DNA from: Desulfurobacterium sp.
Lineage (GTDB): Bacteria > Aquificota > Aquificia > Desulfurobacteriales > Desulfurobacteriaceae
NCBI GenBank assembly: GCA_026988135.1
Contig: JALSLT010000038.1
Span: 1 to 19,141, forward strand
Direction of reading: 5' to 3'
DNA: 19,141 nt
In this document: positions 7,261 through 14,022 of the stretch, one piece after another
How the letters are laid out: every line of letters begins with the position of its first letter
Numbering within the stretch: position 1 is the first letter of the stretch
Notes under the pieces: generated by a model
What the model was told of the DNA's origin: nothing
Seen by the model: only the letters and a program-made list of their open reading frames with translations
The model's database searches: none
Position numbers and translations under genes: made by a program

Positions 7261-7851
7261 CTAATTTTTATTCAGTATTCTTTCAATATATTTTCCTATT
7301 ATGTCAAATTCCAGATTAACAATATCGCCCGGCCTTCTAAATTTTAGGGTTGTTGCTTTATAGGTTGTAGGTATGACTGCTATGGAAAAGTTTTCCTGTT
7401 TAATTTCCGTGATTGTGAGACTGATTCCGTCTATACCTATTGAGCCTTTTTCCACTATTAAATTGGTAAATTTCGGAGATACTTTAAGGGTAAAAATGTA
7501 ACTTTCTCCGACTTTTTTTATCCCGGTTACTTTTGCTGTTGTATCAACATGTCCTTGAAGAATATGACCTCCCAGTCTATCTCCTACTTTTAAAGCTCTT
7601 TCAAGGTTTACTGCTGTTTTCGGTTTTAAAAACTTGAAGGCTGTTTTTTCCACTGTTTCAAATGAAAGGTCAAAAGAGATGATACCGTTTTCGATTTTAG
7701 TTACAGTAAGGCATATGCCATTTACAGCTATGCTGTCTCCGGGTTTACTTCCTTCCGTAACTTTTTTGCAACTTACGATTAAAACTGCACTTTTACCTTT
7801 TTTTATTATTTCTTTTATATGGCCAACTTCCTCTACGAGCCCTGTAAACAT
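7261..7851 (-). CDS. ribE: Riboflavin synthase alpha chain
   Basis: Dismutates two molecules of 6,7-dimethyl-8-ribityllumazine to riboflavin. The 196 residues form the typical tandem lumazine-binding repeat. The N-half begins MFTGLVEEVG and carries NGICLT (44-49). The C-half carries the equivalent GIDGISLTI (139-147). The hinge motif GGHILQGHVD (94-103) sits between them. The gene faces the Ppx/GppA gene divergently, with 65 bases between the starts, and precedes metG. A stand-alone pyrimidine reductase of the same pathway lies at 10800-11465. Some bacteria call this gene ribC. Confidence 0.96.
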   Translation of the reverse strand: MFTGLVEEVGHIKEIIKKGKSAVLIVSCKKVTEGSKPGDSIAVNGICLTVTKIENGIISFDLSFETVEKTAFKFLKPKTAVNLERALKVGDRLGGHILQGHVDTTAKVTGIKKVGESYIFTLKVSPKFTNLIVEKGSIGIDGISLTITEIKQENFSIAVIPTTYKATTLKFRRPGDIVNLEFDIIGKYIERILNKN

Positions 7852-7892
7852 TTTTAATCTCCCAAGTGGTAAAATTACAAACTAATGTTCAA

Positions 7893-7898
7893 ATTATA
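7893..7898 (-). promoter_or_regulatory. Candidate -10 box for ribE-metG
   Basis: A perfect TATAAT on the minus strand would start transcription about 35 bases before the ribE ATG at 7851. No good -35 hexamer stands at 16-18 bases. A partly overlapping TATAAC reads on the plus strand (7895-7900), but it is too close to the ribosome site of the plus-strand gene to serve it well. Confidence 0.35.
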
Positions 7899-7904
7899 AC
7901 TTTT

Positions 7905-7910
7905 AAGGGG
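7905..7910 (+). promoter_or_regulatory. Ribosome-binding site favouring the TTG start at 7917
   Basis: AAGGGG stands six bases before TTG at 7917, where the encoded protein begins directly with the family's first beta strand (RIAIIDIGTNS). The alternative GTG at 7866 would add 17 residues with no family resemblance. Confidence 0.6.
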
Positions 7911-7916
7911 AAAAAA

Positions 7917-8840
7917 TTGAGGATAGCGATTATAGATATAGGGACAAACTCAACTCGAATGCTTATTGCCGATGTTGAAAGTGCAGAGGTGAAGCCTTTG
8001 TTAAAGACGGGAAAAGTAACTCGTTTGGGACAGGGGGTGAAAAGGAGCGGTTATATTCTCAAAGAGAGTATGGAGAGGACGGTTGAAGTTTTAAAAGAGT
8101 TTAAGGATTTGATAGATAATTACAGGGTTGAGAAAACTGTTGCGGTTACTACGGAAGCGGCACGAGTAGCTAAAAATGCCGACAGATTTTTAGAAGAAGT
8201 AGGTAAGTTGGGAATAGAGCTTAAGATTCTTTCGGATAAAGAAGAAGCCGAACTTGTTTATATAGCGAATGTTCACGCCTTCAAGCCCAAGGTGAGAGCT
8301 ATGACTGTCGATCTTGGTGGCGGTAGTACGGAAATAGCTTACGGAGAAGAAGAAAATCTTATCTATTATGAAAGTTTGAAATTCGGAGTGGTTGTTTTGC
8401 TTGAAAGTTTTATAAAGTCCGATCCACCTTCTTCAGATGATATTGCTTCTCTTGAATCTTTTATAAAAGATAAACTTTTAAGTTTCGGAAAAAATGTGGA
8501 CGTTTCTTATCCTTTTGAGGTTTACGGTGTTGGAGGTACGATAACTTCCGTGGTAGCTATGGAAGAGGGGATGACGGTTTACGATACTAAGAAAGTTCAC
8601 GGTTACAATGTTACGTATGAGCTTATAATTAAGTGGTATGAAAAAGTTGTTTCTTTGACTGTGGAAGACAGGAAAAGGATTGTTGGACTTGAGGCCGGCA
8701 GGGCTGATGTGATAGTCCCGGGACTTGCGTTTTTTAAGGTTTTTTGTGAAGTTTTTGGTGTTTCGAACGTTACGGTAAGTGAACTTGGTTTACTATACGG
8801 ATTAGCTTTAAAGGAGGCGAGAGAATGTCAAAAAGGATAG
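7917..8840 (+). CDS. Ppx/GppA-family exopolyphosphatase / pppGpp phosphatase
   Basis: Hydrolyses terminal phosphate of polyphosphate or of the alarmone pppGpp; sequence alone does not separate the two. From the TTG start it is 307 residues, the short two-domain form that Aquifex also has, without the C-terminal HD-like domain of E. coli Ppx. ASKHA-fold motifs are visible: phosphate 1 loop AIIDIGTNSTR (4-14), VTTEAAR (77-83), the catalytic Glu region SDKEEAELVY (about 106-115), phosphate 2 loop VDLGGGSTEI (131-140), and GVGGTITS further on. The stop overlaps the start of the UDP-glucose dehydrogenase gene by 16 bases, so the two are probably translationally coupled. Confidence 0.88.
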   Translation: MRIAIIDIGTNSTRMLIADVESAEVKPLLKTGKVTRLGQGVKRSGYILKESMERTVEVLKEFKDLIDNYRVEKTVAVTTEAARVAKNADRFLEEVGKLGIELKILSDKEEAELVYIANVHAFKPKVRAMTVDLGGGSTEIAYGEEENLIYYESLKFGVVVLLESFIKSDPPSSDDIASLESFIKDKLLSFGKNVDVSYPFEVYGVGGTITSVVAMEEGMTVYDTKKVHGYNVTYELIIKWYEKVVSLTVEDRKRIVGLEAGRADVIVPGLAFFKVFCEVFGVSNVTVSELGLLYGLALKEARECQKG

Positions 8841-10159
8841 CGGTAGTTGGAACGGGATATGTTGGACTTGTATCCGGAGCGTGCTTTGCATATCTTGGGC
8901 ATAAGGTTATAGGACTTGATATCGACCCTGAGAAGATAGAAAGACTTAAAAAGGGAGAAGTGCCGATATATGAACCCGGGCTTGGTAAAATTCTCAGACA
9001 AGCGATAGACAATAGGAATATAGAGTTTACGACGGATTACGCTTATGCAGTAAAAAATTCGGATTTTATATTTATAGCAGTTGGTACACCATCAAGAGAG
9101 GATGGCTCCGCCGACCTTTCGTATGTTGAAAGTGCTTATAGAAGTATAGTTGAGCAGATGGAAGAGGGTGATTTTAAAATCATAGTTAATAAGTCAACTG
9201 TTCCTGTTGGTACAGGAAGATGGGCAAAAGAGTTTATCTCTTCTCTTTTAAGAGAAAAAGGATTTAGTAATCCGGAAAAGATGTTTGAAGTTGTTTCAAA
9301 CCCTGAGTTTTTAAGGGAAGGAAAAGCTGTTGAGGATTTTATGAATCCTGACAGGGTTGTTGTAGGAGCCGATAATAGGGATTACGGCGGGATGGTTGCT
9401 TCTCTGTATGAAAAACTTCAGCCAACGATGATTATAACCGACCTTCCTTCTGCAGAGATGATAAAGTATGCTTCAAACTCTTTCCTTGCTACAAAAATCT
9501 CATTTATTAACGAAGTAGCCAATATTTGTGAAAAGGCTGGAGCCGACGTTTCCGTAGTTGCAAGGGGGATGGGACTTGACCATCGTGTAAGTCCTCATTT
9601 TCTAAATGCAGGATGTGGTTTCGGGGGAAGTTGTTTCCCAAAAGATGTAAAAGCACTTGTTTATACTGCAAAGCAGTATGGTGTTGAACCTGAACTTTTA
9701 ACGGCGACACTTGATGTGAATGAGAAACAGAAGGTAAAACCTGTTGAGAAGCTTGAAAAGTACTTTGATACTCTCAACGGAAAAACTGTAGCTCTATGGG
9801 GACTTGCCTTTAAGCCTGACACGGATGATATGAGAGAAGCTCCGTCAATATCAATTGTAAGAGAGCTTTTGGGAGAAGGGGCTAATGTTAAAGTTTACGA
9901 TCCTGTTGCTATGGAAAACGCTAAAAGAGTGTTTAAAGAGGAGATGGAAAAATATCCCGGGAAACTTGTTTTCTGTGGTGATAAATATGAAGCCCTTGAA
10001 GGAAGTGATGCACTTATTCTTGTTACAGAGTGGGCAGAGTTCAAGGATGTTGATTTTGGAAGGTTTAGGGATAAAGTTATAATAGATGGCAGGAATCTCT
10101 GGGAACCTTCCGTTATACGGCAGTATGTGAAGGTTTATGAAGGCGTAGGGAAACCTTAA
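8825..10159 (+). CDS. ugd: UDP-glucose 6-dehydrogenase
   Basis: Oxidises UDP-glucose twice with NAD+ to UDP-glucuronate, a precursor for exopolysaccharide or lipopolysaccharide sugars. The 444-residue protein has the N-terminal Rossmann motif VVGTGYVGLVSG (7-18) with an acidic strand end (GLDID), the YEPGL motif (49-53), KSTVPVGT (123-130), the conserved lysine in EMIKYASN (Lys214), and the catalytic cysteine in GCGFGGSCFPKD (Cys270). The C-terminal domain carries LAFKPDTDDMREAPS. The ATG at 8825 has AAGGAGG (8812-8818) upstream. It is encoded directly between the phosphatase and a CDP-alcohol transferase. UDP-mannose and UDP-N-acetylmannosamine dehydrogenases are relatives, but this layout fits the UDP-glucose type best. 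Confidence 0.95.
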   Translation: MSKRIAVVGTGYVGLVSGACFAYLGHKVIGLDIDPEKIERLKKGEVPIYEPGLGKILRQAIDNRNIEFTTDYAYAVKNSDFIFIAVGTPSREDGSADLSYVESAYRSIVEQMEEGDFKIIVNKSTVPVGTGRWAKEFISSLLREKGFSNPEKMFEVVSNPEFLREGKAVEDFMNPDRVVVGADNRDYGGMVASLYEKLQPTMIITDLPSAEMIKYASNSFLATKISFINEVANICEKAGADVSVVARGMGLDHRVSPHFLNAGCGFGGSCFPKDVKALVYTAKQYGVEPELLTATLDVNEKQKVKPVEKLEKYFDTLNGKTVALWGLAFKPDTDDMREAPSISIVRELLGEGANVKVYDPVAMENAKRVFKEEMEKYPGKLVFCGDKYEALEGSDALILVTEWAEFKDVDFGRFRDKVIIDGRNLWEPSVIRQYVKVYEGVGKP

Positions 10160-10171
10160 TTTGGAGTTGTT

Positions 10172-10795
10172 ATGAATATAACAAGTAAAAGAGACACTTT
10201 GAAAAGATTGTATTCTCCTTTTGGAGCGGCTTTTGCGAAAGCGAATATTCATCCGAATCTGATAACCTTATCCGCCCTTGTTGTGGGGACAATTTCAGCA
10301 TTTGTTTACTATAGCGGCCATCCGGTTCTCGGGGCTTTTCTTCTGTTTTGTTCAGGTATTCTTGACCTTTGTGATGGTTATGTGGCTGTTAACAATAGAA
10401 AAGCAACGAAATTTGGAGCCGTATTTGATTGGATAGCCGATAAGTGGGTTGACGGGTTTGTTCTGGGAAGTGTTGCTTTAAAATATGTTGGAGATTGGAT
10501 GGCTCTTTTTGTAGTGGTTGTTTCACTGCTTCATACCTTTATAAAACCTGTTGTTTATGCAGAGATAGGTTATCAGGTTAGAGAGACCGGGAAGATAAAA
10601 GATCCTCTTGAAAGTACGGGGTTTTTCGGAAGACCAGAAACTTTTGCGACGCTGTTTACCGTTTCCCTTCTTTACCCTTTTAACCATCAGATTTTAAGAT
10701 ACGGTATAGAGTTTATAGCGGTTATGAGTTTTCTGTCTTTAATGCAAAGGTTGTTGTATCTTTATAAACATTATGGAAGTGAATATGAGGAGTAA
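10172..10795 (+). CDS. CDP-alcohol phosphatidyltransferase family protein, PI/archaetidylinositol-phosphate synthase-like
   Basis: A membrane enzyme that joins a CDP-activated lipid or alcohol to a second alcohol. The signature D-x2-D-G-x2-A-...-G-x3-D-x3-D is complete: Asp65, Asp68, Gly69, Ala72, Gly82, Asp86 and Asp90. The arginine that normally follows the alanine is displaced, with Arg76 the nearest (sequence AVNNRK). About five to six membrane spans are predicted across 207 residues. The FGRPE near residue 149 resembles the xGRPER element of archaetidylinositol-phosphate and phosphatidylinositol-phosphate synthases. Aquificales are known to make phosphatidylinositol, so that role is plausible but inferred. 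It follows ugd by 12 bases and precedes the RibD-like gene by four. Confidence 0.8.
   Translation: MNITSKRDTLKRLYSPFGAAFAKANIHPNLITLSALVVGTISAFVYYSGHPVLGAFLLFCSGILDLCDGYVAVNNRKATKFGAVFDWIADKWVDGFVLGSVALKYVGDWMALFVVVVSLLHTFIKPVVYAEIGYQVRETGKIKDPLESTGFFGRPETFATLFTVSLLYPFNHQILRYGIEFIAVMSFLSLMQRLLYLYKHYGSEYEE
10787..10792 (+). promoter_or_regulatory. Ribosome-binding site deciding the start at 10800
   Basis: GAGGAG stands seven bases before ATG at 10800. The start then falls just after the upstream TAA (10793-10795). An earlier ATG at 10773 in the same frame would overlap the upstream gene and add nine residues without family resemblance. Confidence 0.6.
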
Positions 10796-10799
10796 TAAT

Positions 10800-11465
10800 A
10801 TGAGAAAACCTTATGTTGTGATTGTTTCCGAGGTTACTATCGATGGAAAACTTACCCTTGACGAGGGAGTTTCCAGTAAAGAGATAATGAAGCTTATGGA
10901 TGAAGATGCCAACAGATATCTCCATCAAGTAAGGGCGGAGTGTGACGGAATAATGGTTGGTTCTACTACTGTTAGAATAGATAATCCAAGTTTAACCGTT
11001 AGATATGTTGAGGGAGAAAGCCCGACTCGTGTTATTCCTGCATCGACAGGAAATCTTCCTCTTGATGCTAATATTTTTGATGTGTCGAAAGCCCCTACTG
11101 TAATAGCTGTAACTAAACGGTGTTCCAACGAGAAAATAAAAGCTATGGAAGATAAAGGGGTAGAAGTTGTTATTGCAGGAGATGACAAAGTTGATTTTGT
11201 TGAACTTCTTGAAAGGCTTTACGATATGGGAATAACAAAGCTTATGGTGGAGGGTGGTTCCAAGGTCAATTGGGAGATGATAAGAAACGATCTTGTTGAT
11301 GAAATAAGATTGATTCATTTGCCTGTTGTTATTGGTGGAGATAACGTTCCGTCTCTCGTATCGGGAGATGGTTTTAAAACGCTTCAAAATGTAAAAAAGT
11401 ACGATATAAAAAAAGTTTTTCAGTGTGGTAATCAGATAATTACCGAATATACAAGGAAGGATTAA
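10800..11465 (+). CDS. RibD C-terminal-domain reductase (2,5-diamino-6-ribosylamino-pyrimidinone 5'-phosphate reductase-like)
   Basis: A stand-alone NADPH-dependent reductase of riboflavin synthesis, with the dihydrofolate-reductase fold, similar in size (221 residues) to the archaeal and fungal enzymes that reduce before deamination. Motifs are TIDGKLT (13-19), IMVGSTTVRIDNPSLTVR (51-68), LMVEGGSKVN (148-157) and VVIGGDNVPS (176-185). There is no N-terminal cytidine-deaminase-like zinc domain, so the bifunctional bacterial RibD layout is excluded. Residues 78-84 read VIPASTG where the family commonly has a VVVDS/G strand, a deviation near the cofactor site. It follows the CDP-alcohol transferase by four bases and ends in the terminator at 11464. 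Whether it uses the bacterial or archaeal order of steps is not determinable here. Confidence 0.8.
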   Translation: MRKPYVVIVSEVTIDGKLTLDEGVSSKEIMKLMDEDANRYLHQVRAECDGIMVGSTTVRIDNPSLTVRYVEGESPTRVIPASTGNLPLDANIFDVSKAPTVIAVTKRCSNEKIKAMEDKGVEVVIAGDDKVDFVELLERLYDMGITKLMVEGGSKVNWEMIRNDLVDEIRLIHLPVVIGGDNVPSLVSGDGFKTLQNVKKYDIKKVFQCGNQIITEYTRKD

Positions 11466-11484
11466 GGGGATTTCCCCTTTTTTT
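11464..11484 (+). terminator. Compact intrinsic terminator at the end of the RibD-like gene
   Basis: AAGGGG (11464-11469), loop ATTT and CCCCTT (11474-11479) form a six-pair stem followed by a T-run to 11484. The left arm includes the last two bases of the TAA stop. The next gene begins in or just after the T-run. Confidence 0.75.
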
Positions 11485-11494
11485 GTTCGGAAAG

Positions 11495-12478
11495 ATGGTT
11501 AAGTATATTTTTAAGAGGTTGCTTCATTTTATTCCGTTGATTTTCGGAATGACATTTATTTCATTTCTTATAATAAAACTTGCACCAGGTGATTTTTTAA
11601 CTTCTATTAAGATGAATCCTTCCGTTTCTAAAGAAACGATAAAGGCTCTTGAGAAAAGTTACGGCTTTGATCAGCCTGTAATGAAACAGTATTTCCTTTG
11701 GCTTTGGAATGCCGTGCGTTTCAATCTCGGTTACTCGATGTCTTATCATCGTCCGGTTATTTCTCTTATTGGTGAAAGGGTTTTTAATACTTTATCTCTT
11801 ACGGTTTCCGCTTTTTTGATTTCCTGGCTTTTTGCAGTTCCTTTGGGCATTTTTGCTGCATACTTTAGAAATAGATTTACTGATAAGTTTATTATTGCAA
11901 TTTCTATCGTTGGAATTTCAATTCCTTCCTTTTTTATCGCTTTTCTTTTAATGTTTATTGCGGCAAAGACGGGATGGTTCCCGATAGGTGGTGTGGTTTC
12001 TCAAAATTATGAAACTCTGTCTTTTTTAGGGAAAGTTTCGGATAGATTTAAACATATGTTTATACCTTTAACCGCTATGGTTATCGGAAGTATTTCATCG
12101 CTTGTAAGGCTTATCAGAGGTACGGTGATAGATGAGTTAGAGAAGGAATATGTAAAGTTGACAAAAGCCAAAGGACTTCCGACCGGAGTGATTCTGTTCA
12201 AACATGTTTTAAGGAATGCCCTAAATCCGTTTATAACACTTATAGGATTTGATATAGCAGGGTTGCTTTCCGGTGCTGCACTTATAGAGATTATTACTGC
12301 GTGGCCCGGTATGGGTAGGCTTATGTTTGATGCTGTGATGGCACAGGATTTTTTTGTTGTTATGGGAGGGCTCTATATAGGAGGGGTAATGCTTATAATA
12401 GGTAATCTTATAGCAGATGTTCTTCTTGCTCTTAACGATCCGAGAATAAAAGAGAGGGAGATTGAGGGACAATTGTGA
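11495..12478 (+). CDS. ABC transporter permease, DppB/OppB type
   Basis: The first of two inner-membrane permeases of a peptide/opine/nickel-type importer. About six membrane spans are visible. The N-terminal span carries FKRLLHFIPLIFG, and the conserved loop facing the ATPase reads EYVKLTKAKGLPTG. It is followed by VLRNALNPFITLIG and the C-terminal AWPGMGRLM and LNDPRIKE motifs of the DppB family. I take ATG at 11495 (MVKYIFKR) as the start; an in-frame TTG at 11483 would add four residues. Neither has a well-spaced ribosome site, as GGAAAG abuts the ATG. The gene overlaps the DppC-like gene by four bases (GTGA). No ATPase or binding-protein gene is adjacent. Confidence 0.9.
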   Translation: MVKYIFKRLLHFIPLIFGMTFISFLIIKLAPGDFLTSIKMNPSVSKETIKALEKSYGFDQPVMKQYFLWLWNAVRFNLGYSMSYHRPVISLIGERVFNTLSLTVSAFLISWLFAVPLGIFAAYFRNRFTDKFIIAISIVGISIPSFFIAFLLMFIAAKTGWFPIGGVVSQNYETLSFLGKVSDRFKHMFIPLTAMVIGSISSLVRLIRGTVIDELEKEYVKLTKAKGLPTGVILFKHVLRNALNPFITLIGFDIAGLLSGAALIEIITAWPGMGRLMFDAVMAQDFFVVMGGLYIGGVMLIIGNLIADVLLALNDPRIKEREIEGQL

Positions 12479-13527
12479 GGAAGTTTGTGAAAAACCTTTA
12501 CAGAAAACATAAGGTGGGAGCCGTTTCTTTTGTTTTTCTCATCGCTTTCTATTTTATAGCCGTTTTAGCGGATTTTATTGCACCGTATCCTTATGATATT
12601 CAGTTTCGTCATAATCCCTATCAACCGCCGACCCCGATTCATTTTTTTGATGAAGAAGGCAGATTCTATTTAGTGCCGTTTGTGTATGGTCATAAGCTTG
12701 TAGATCCTGTTTTTAAGCAATATACGATTGTTCAAAAAGAAAAATATCCCGTGGAATTTTTTGTGAAAGGAGAACCTCACTACCTTTTTGGTTTTGTAAA
12801 AACAGATATTCATCTTTTTGGTGTAAAAGACGGGGGAAAGATTTTTCTTCTCGGCACCGACAGGTTAGGAAGAGACATTTTTTCCCGGTTAATTTACGGT
12901 ACCCGTATTTCTCTTACTATAGGACTTATAGGTGTTCTGATCTCCTTTTTGATAGGTTTGATAGTCGGTGCTGTTTCGGGATATTTCGGATGTGTTACCG
13001 ATACGGTTATAATGAGGTTAGTTGAACTTTTGATGGTTTTTCCCTCTTTTTATCTTCTCCTTGCTCTTCGTTCCATGTTTCCTGTGGATATTCCCAGTAT
13101 TGCTGTATTTTTTATTATCGTGGCCATTTTGTCTCTTATCGGATGGACAGGGCTTGCCCGTATTGTTAGGGGTATGGTTCTTTCTATAAGGGAAAGAGAT
13201 TATGTTAAGGTTGCAAAAGTTATGGGTGGAAGCAATTTCTATATTATAAAAAAGCATATAATCCCCGGTACTTTATCCTATATCCTTGTGGCTGCGATGC
13301 TTTCTATTCCAGGTTATATTTTAGGAGAGTCTGCACTTAGCCTTATAGGGCTTGGTGTTCAGGAACCGTATCCCTCCTGGGGTAATATGCTTGCCGAAGC
13401 TCAAAATGTAACAAAGCTATCTTCTTGTCCGTGGCTTTTATTTCCAGGTGTGGCGATTTTTACCGTTATTGTGAGCTTTAACCTTTTTGGGGATGCTTTA
13501 AGGGATTACTTTGACGTGAAGGTTTAA
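12475..13527 (+). CDS. ABC transporter permease, DppC/OppC type with extended periplasmic segment
   Basis: The second permease of the pair, begun by GTG at 12475 and coupled to the upstream stop. After the first membrane span (about residues 15-36) comes a roughly 85-residue soluble stretch (about 40-125). It holds NPYQPPTPIHFFDEEGRF, PFVYGHKLVDP and TDIHLFGV, and is much longer than in E. coli DppC. I recall similar long inserts in DppC-like proteins of Deltaproteobacteria and Acidobacteria. The core follows: LLGTDRLGRDIFSRLIYG, then five further spans with the ATPase-contact loop RERDYVKVAKVMGGSN and SALSLIGLGVQEPYPSWG. The 350-residue protein ends at TAA 13525-13527, overlapping the convergent stop of the minus-strand Hfq-like gene by four bases. 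Substrate unknown. Confidence 0.9.
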   Translation: MRKFVKNLYRKHKVGAVSFVFLIAFYFIAVLADFIAPYPYDIQFRHNPYQPPTPIHFFDEEGRFYLVPFVYGHKLVDPVFKQYTIVQKEKYPVEFFVKGEPHYLFGFVKTDIHLFGVKDGGKIFLLGTDRLGRDIFSRLIYGTRISLTIGLIGVLISFLIGLIVGAVSGYFGCVTDTVIMRLVELLMVFPSFYLLLALRSMFPVDIPSIAVFFIIVAILSLIGWTGLARIVRGMVLSIRERDYVKVAKVMGGSNFYIIKKHIIPGTLSYILVAAMLSIPGYILGESALSLIGLGVQEPYPSWGNMLAEAQNVTKLSSCPWLLFPGVAIFTVIVSFNLFGDALRDYFDVKV

Positions 13528-14015
13528 GATTTATAAAGGATAGTTGTTATGGAATGCTTGAAAACAAGCATTCTACCCATCGGGGTGTTAACTCTTAAAA
13601 CAAATCTGTCAAATCCTTTTAATTTTCCTTCCGCTTTGGAACCATTTCTGAAAAATATCAAAATTTTCTTGTTTATAAGTTTTCTGAGATTTCTACTTTG
13701 AACTCCGCCAAGTAGAGAGGATGCAACGATTTTATATCCTTCATTTAATTTTTTTTCGATCTCATCTTCCCGGTTAGAGGAGATAACAGTCGGTGCGGTT
13801 GAAAATGTGGCCGGTCTTACGATTATATCTTCTCCATCCACTTCGTAGTTAATATCTCCGGAAGCTTTTAAGCTGTTAAGAAGGGGTATGATAACTTCTT
13901 GTTTTACGTCGAGGATTTTCATAAAATCGTTTATACTTCCTCTAAATTCACCATTTTCTTCTATGAGATCTATAAGTTCAAGTTGAAGTTCTTCGAGAGT
14001 TTTGTATCTATTCAT
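13524..14015 (-). CDS. Winged-helix/Hfq-like fusion protein B
   Basis: A 163-residue two-domain protein. Residues about 5-68 look like a winged helix: a first helix, then GSINDFMKILDVKQEVIIPL as helix-turn-helix, then a strand-turn-strand wing (INYEVDGEDIIVRP). After a linker, residues about 104-163 match Hfq: a helix with the conserved Gln (Gln106), the Sm1 segment FFRNGSKAEGKLKGFDRF, and the Sm2 segment LVFKHSITTIL. The RNA-contacting Phe138, Lys153 and His154 are present, while the usual Tyr before Lys is Phe. The predicted product is an RNA-binding Sm-type ring with DNA-binding arms; that function is inference. The start is seven bases after the stop of its paralogue, so the two are probably co-transcribed. 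Its Sm2 codons form a perfect hairpin (13552-13573). Confidence 0.75.
   Translation of the reverse strand: MNRYKTLEELQLELIDLIEENGEFRGSINDFMKILDVKQEVIIPLLNSLKASGDINYEVDGEDIIVRPATFSTAPTVISSNREDEIEKKLNEGYKIVASSLLGGVQSRNLRKLINKKILIFFRNGSKAEGKLKGFDRFVLRVNTPMGRMLVFKHSITTILYKS
13552..13573. repeat. Perfect hairpin within the Sm2 codons of Hfq-like fusion B
   Basis: GAATGCTTG (13552-13560) and CAAGCATTC (13565-13573) form a nine-pair stem with loop AAAA on plus (TTTT on minus). A G-T pair at 13551/13574 can extend it. It encodes the RMLVFKHS part of the Hfq-like domain on minus and lies 24 bases beyond the dppC-like stop on plus. No U-tract follows on either strand, so it is not a standard intrinsic terminator. 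Confidence 0.6.
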
Positions 14016-14022
14016 ATCTCAC

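Noticed and set aside
7866..7916. GTG start for the Ppx/GppA gene
   Set aside because: The added 17 residues precede the family's natural first strand, and the ribosome site fits TTG at 7917.
9851..10252. 133-residue minus-strand frame under ugd
   Set aside because: It is antisense to the UDP-glucose dehydrogenase C-terminus and the following start, with no ribosome site or family match.
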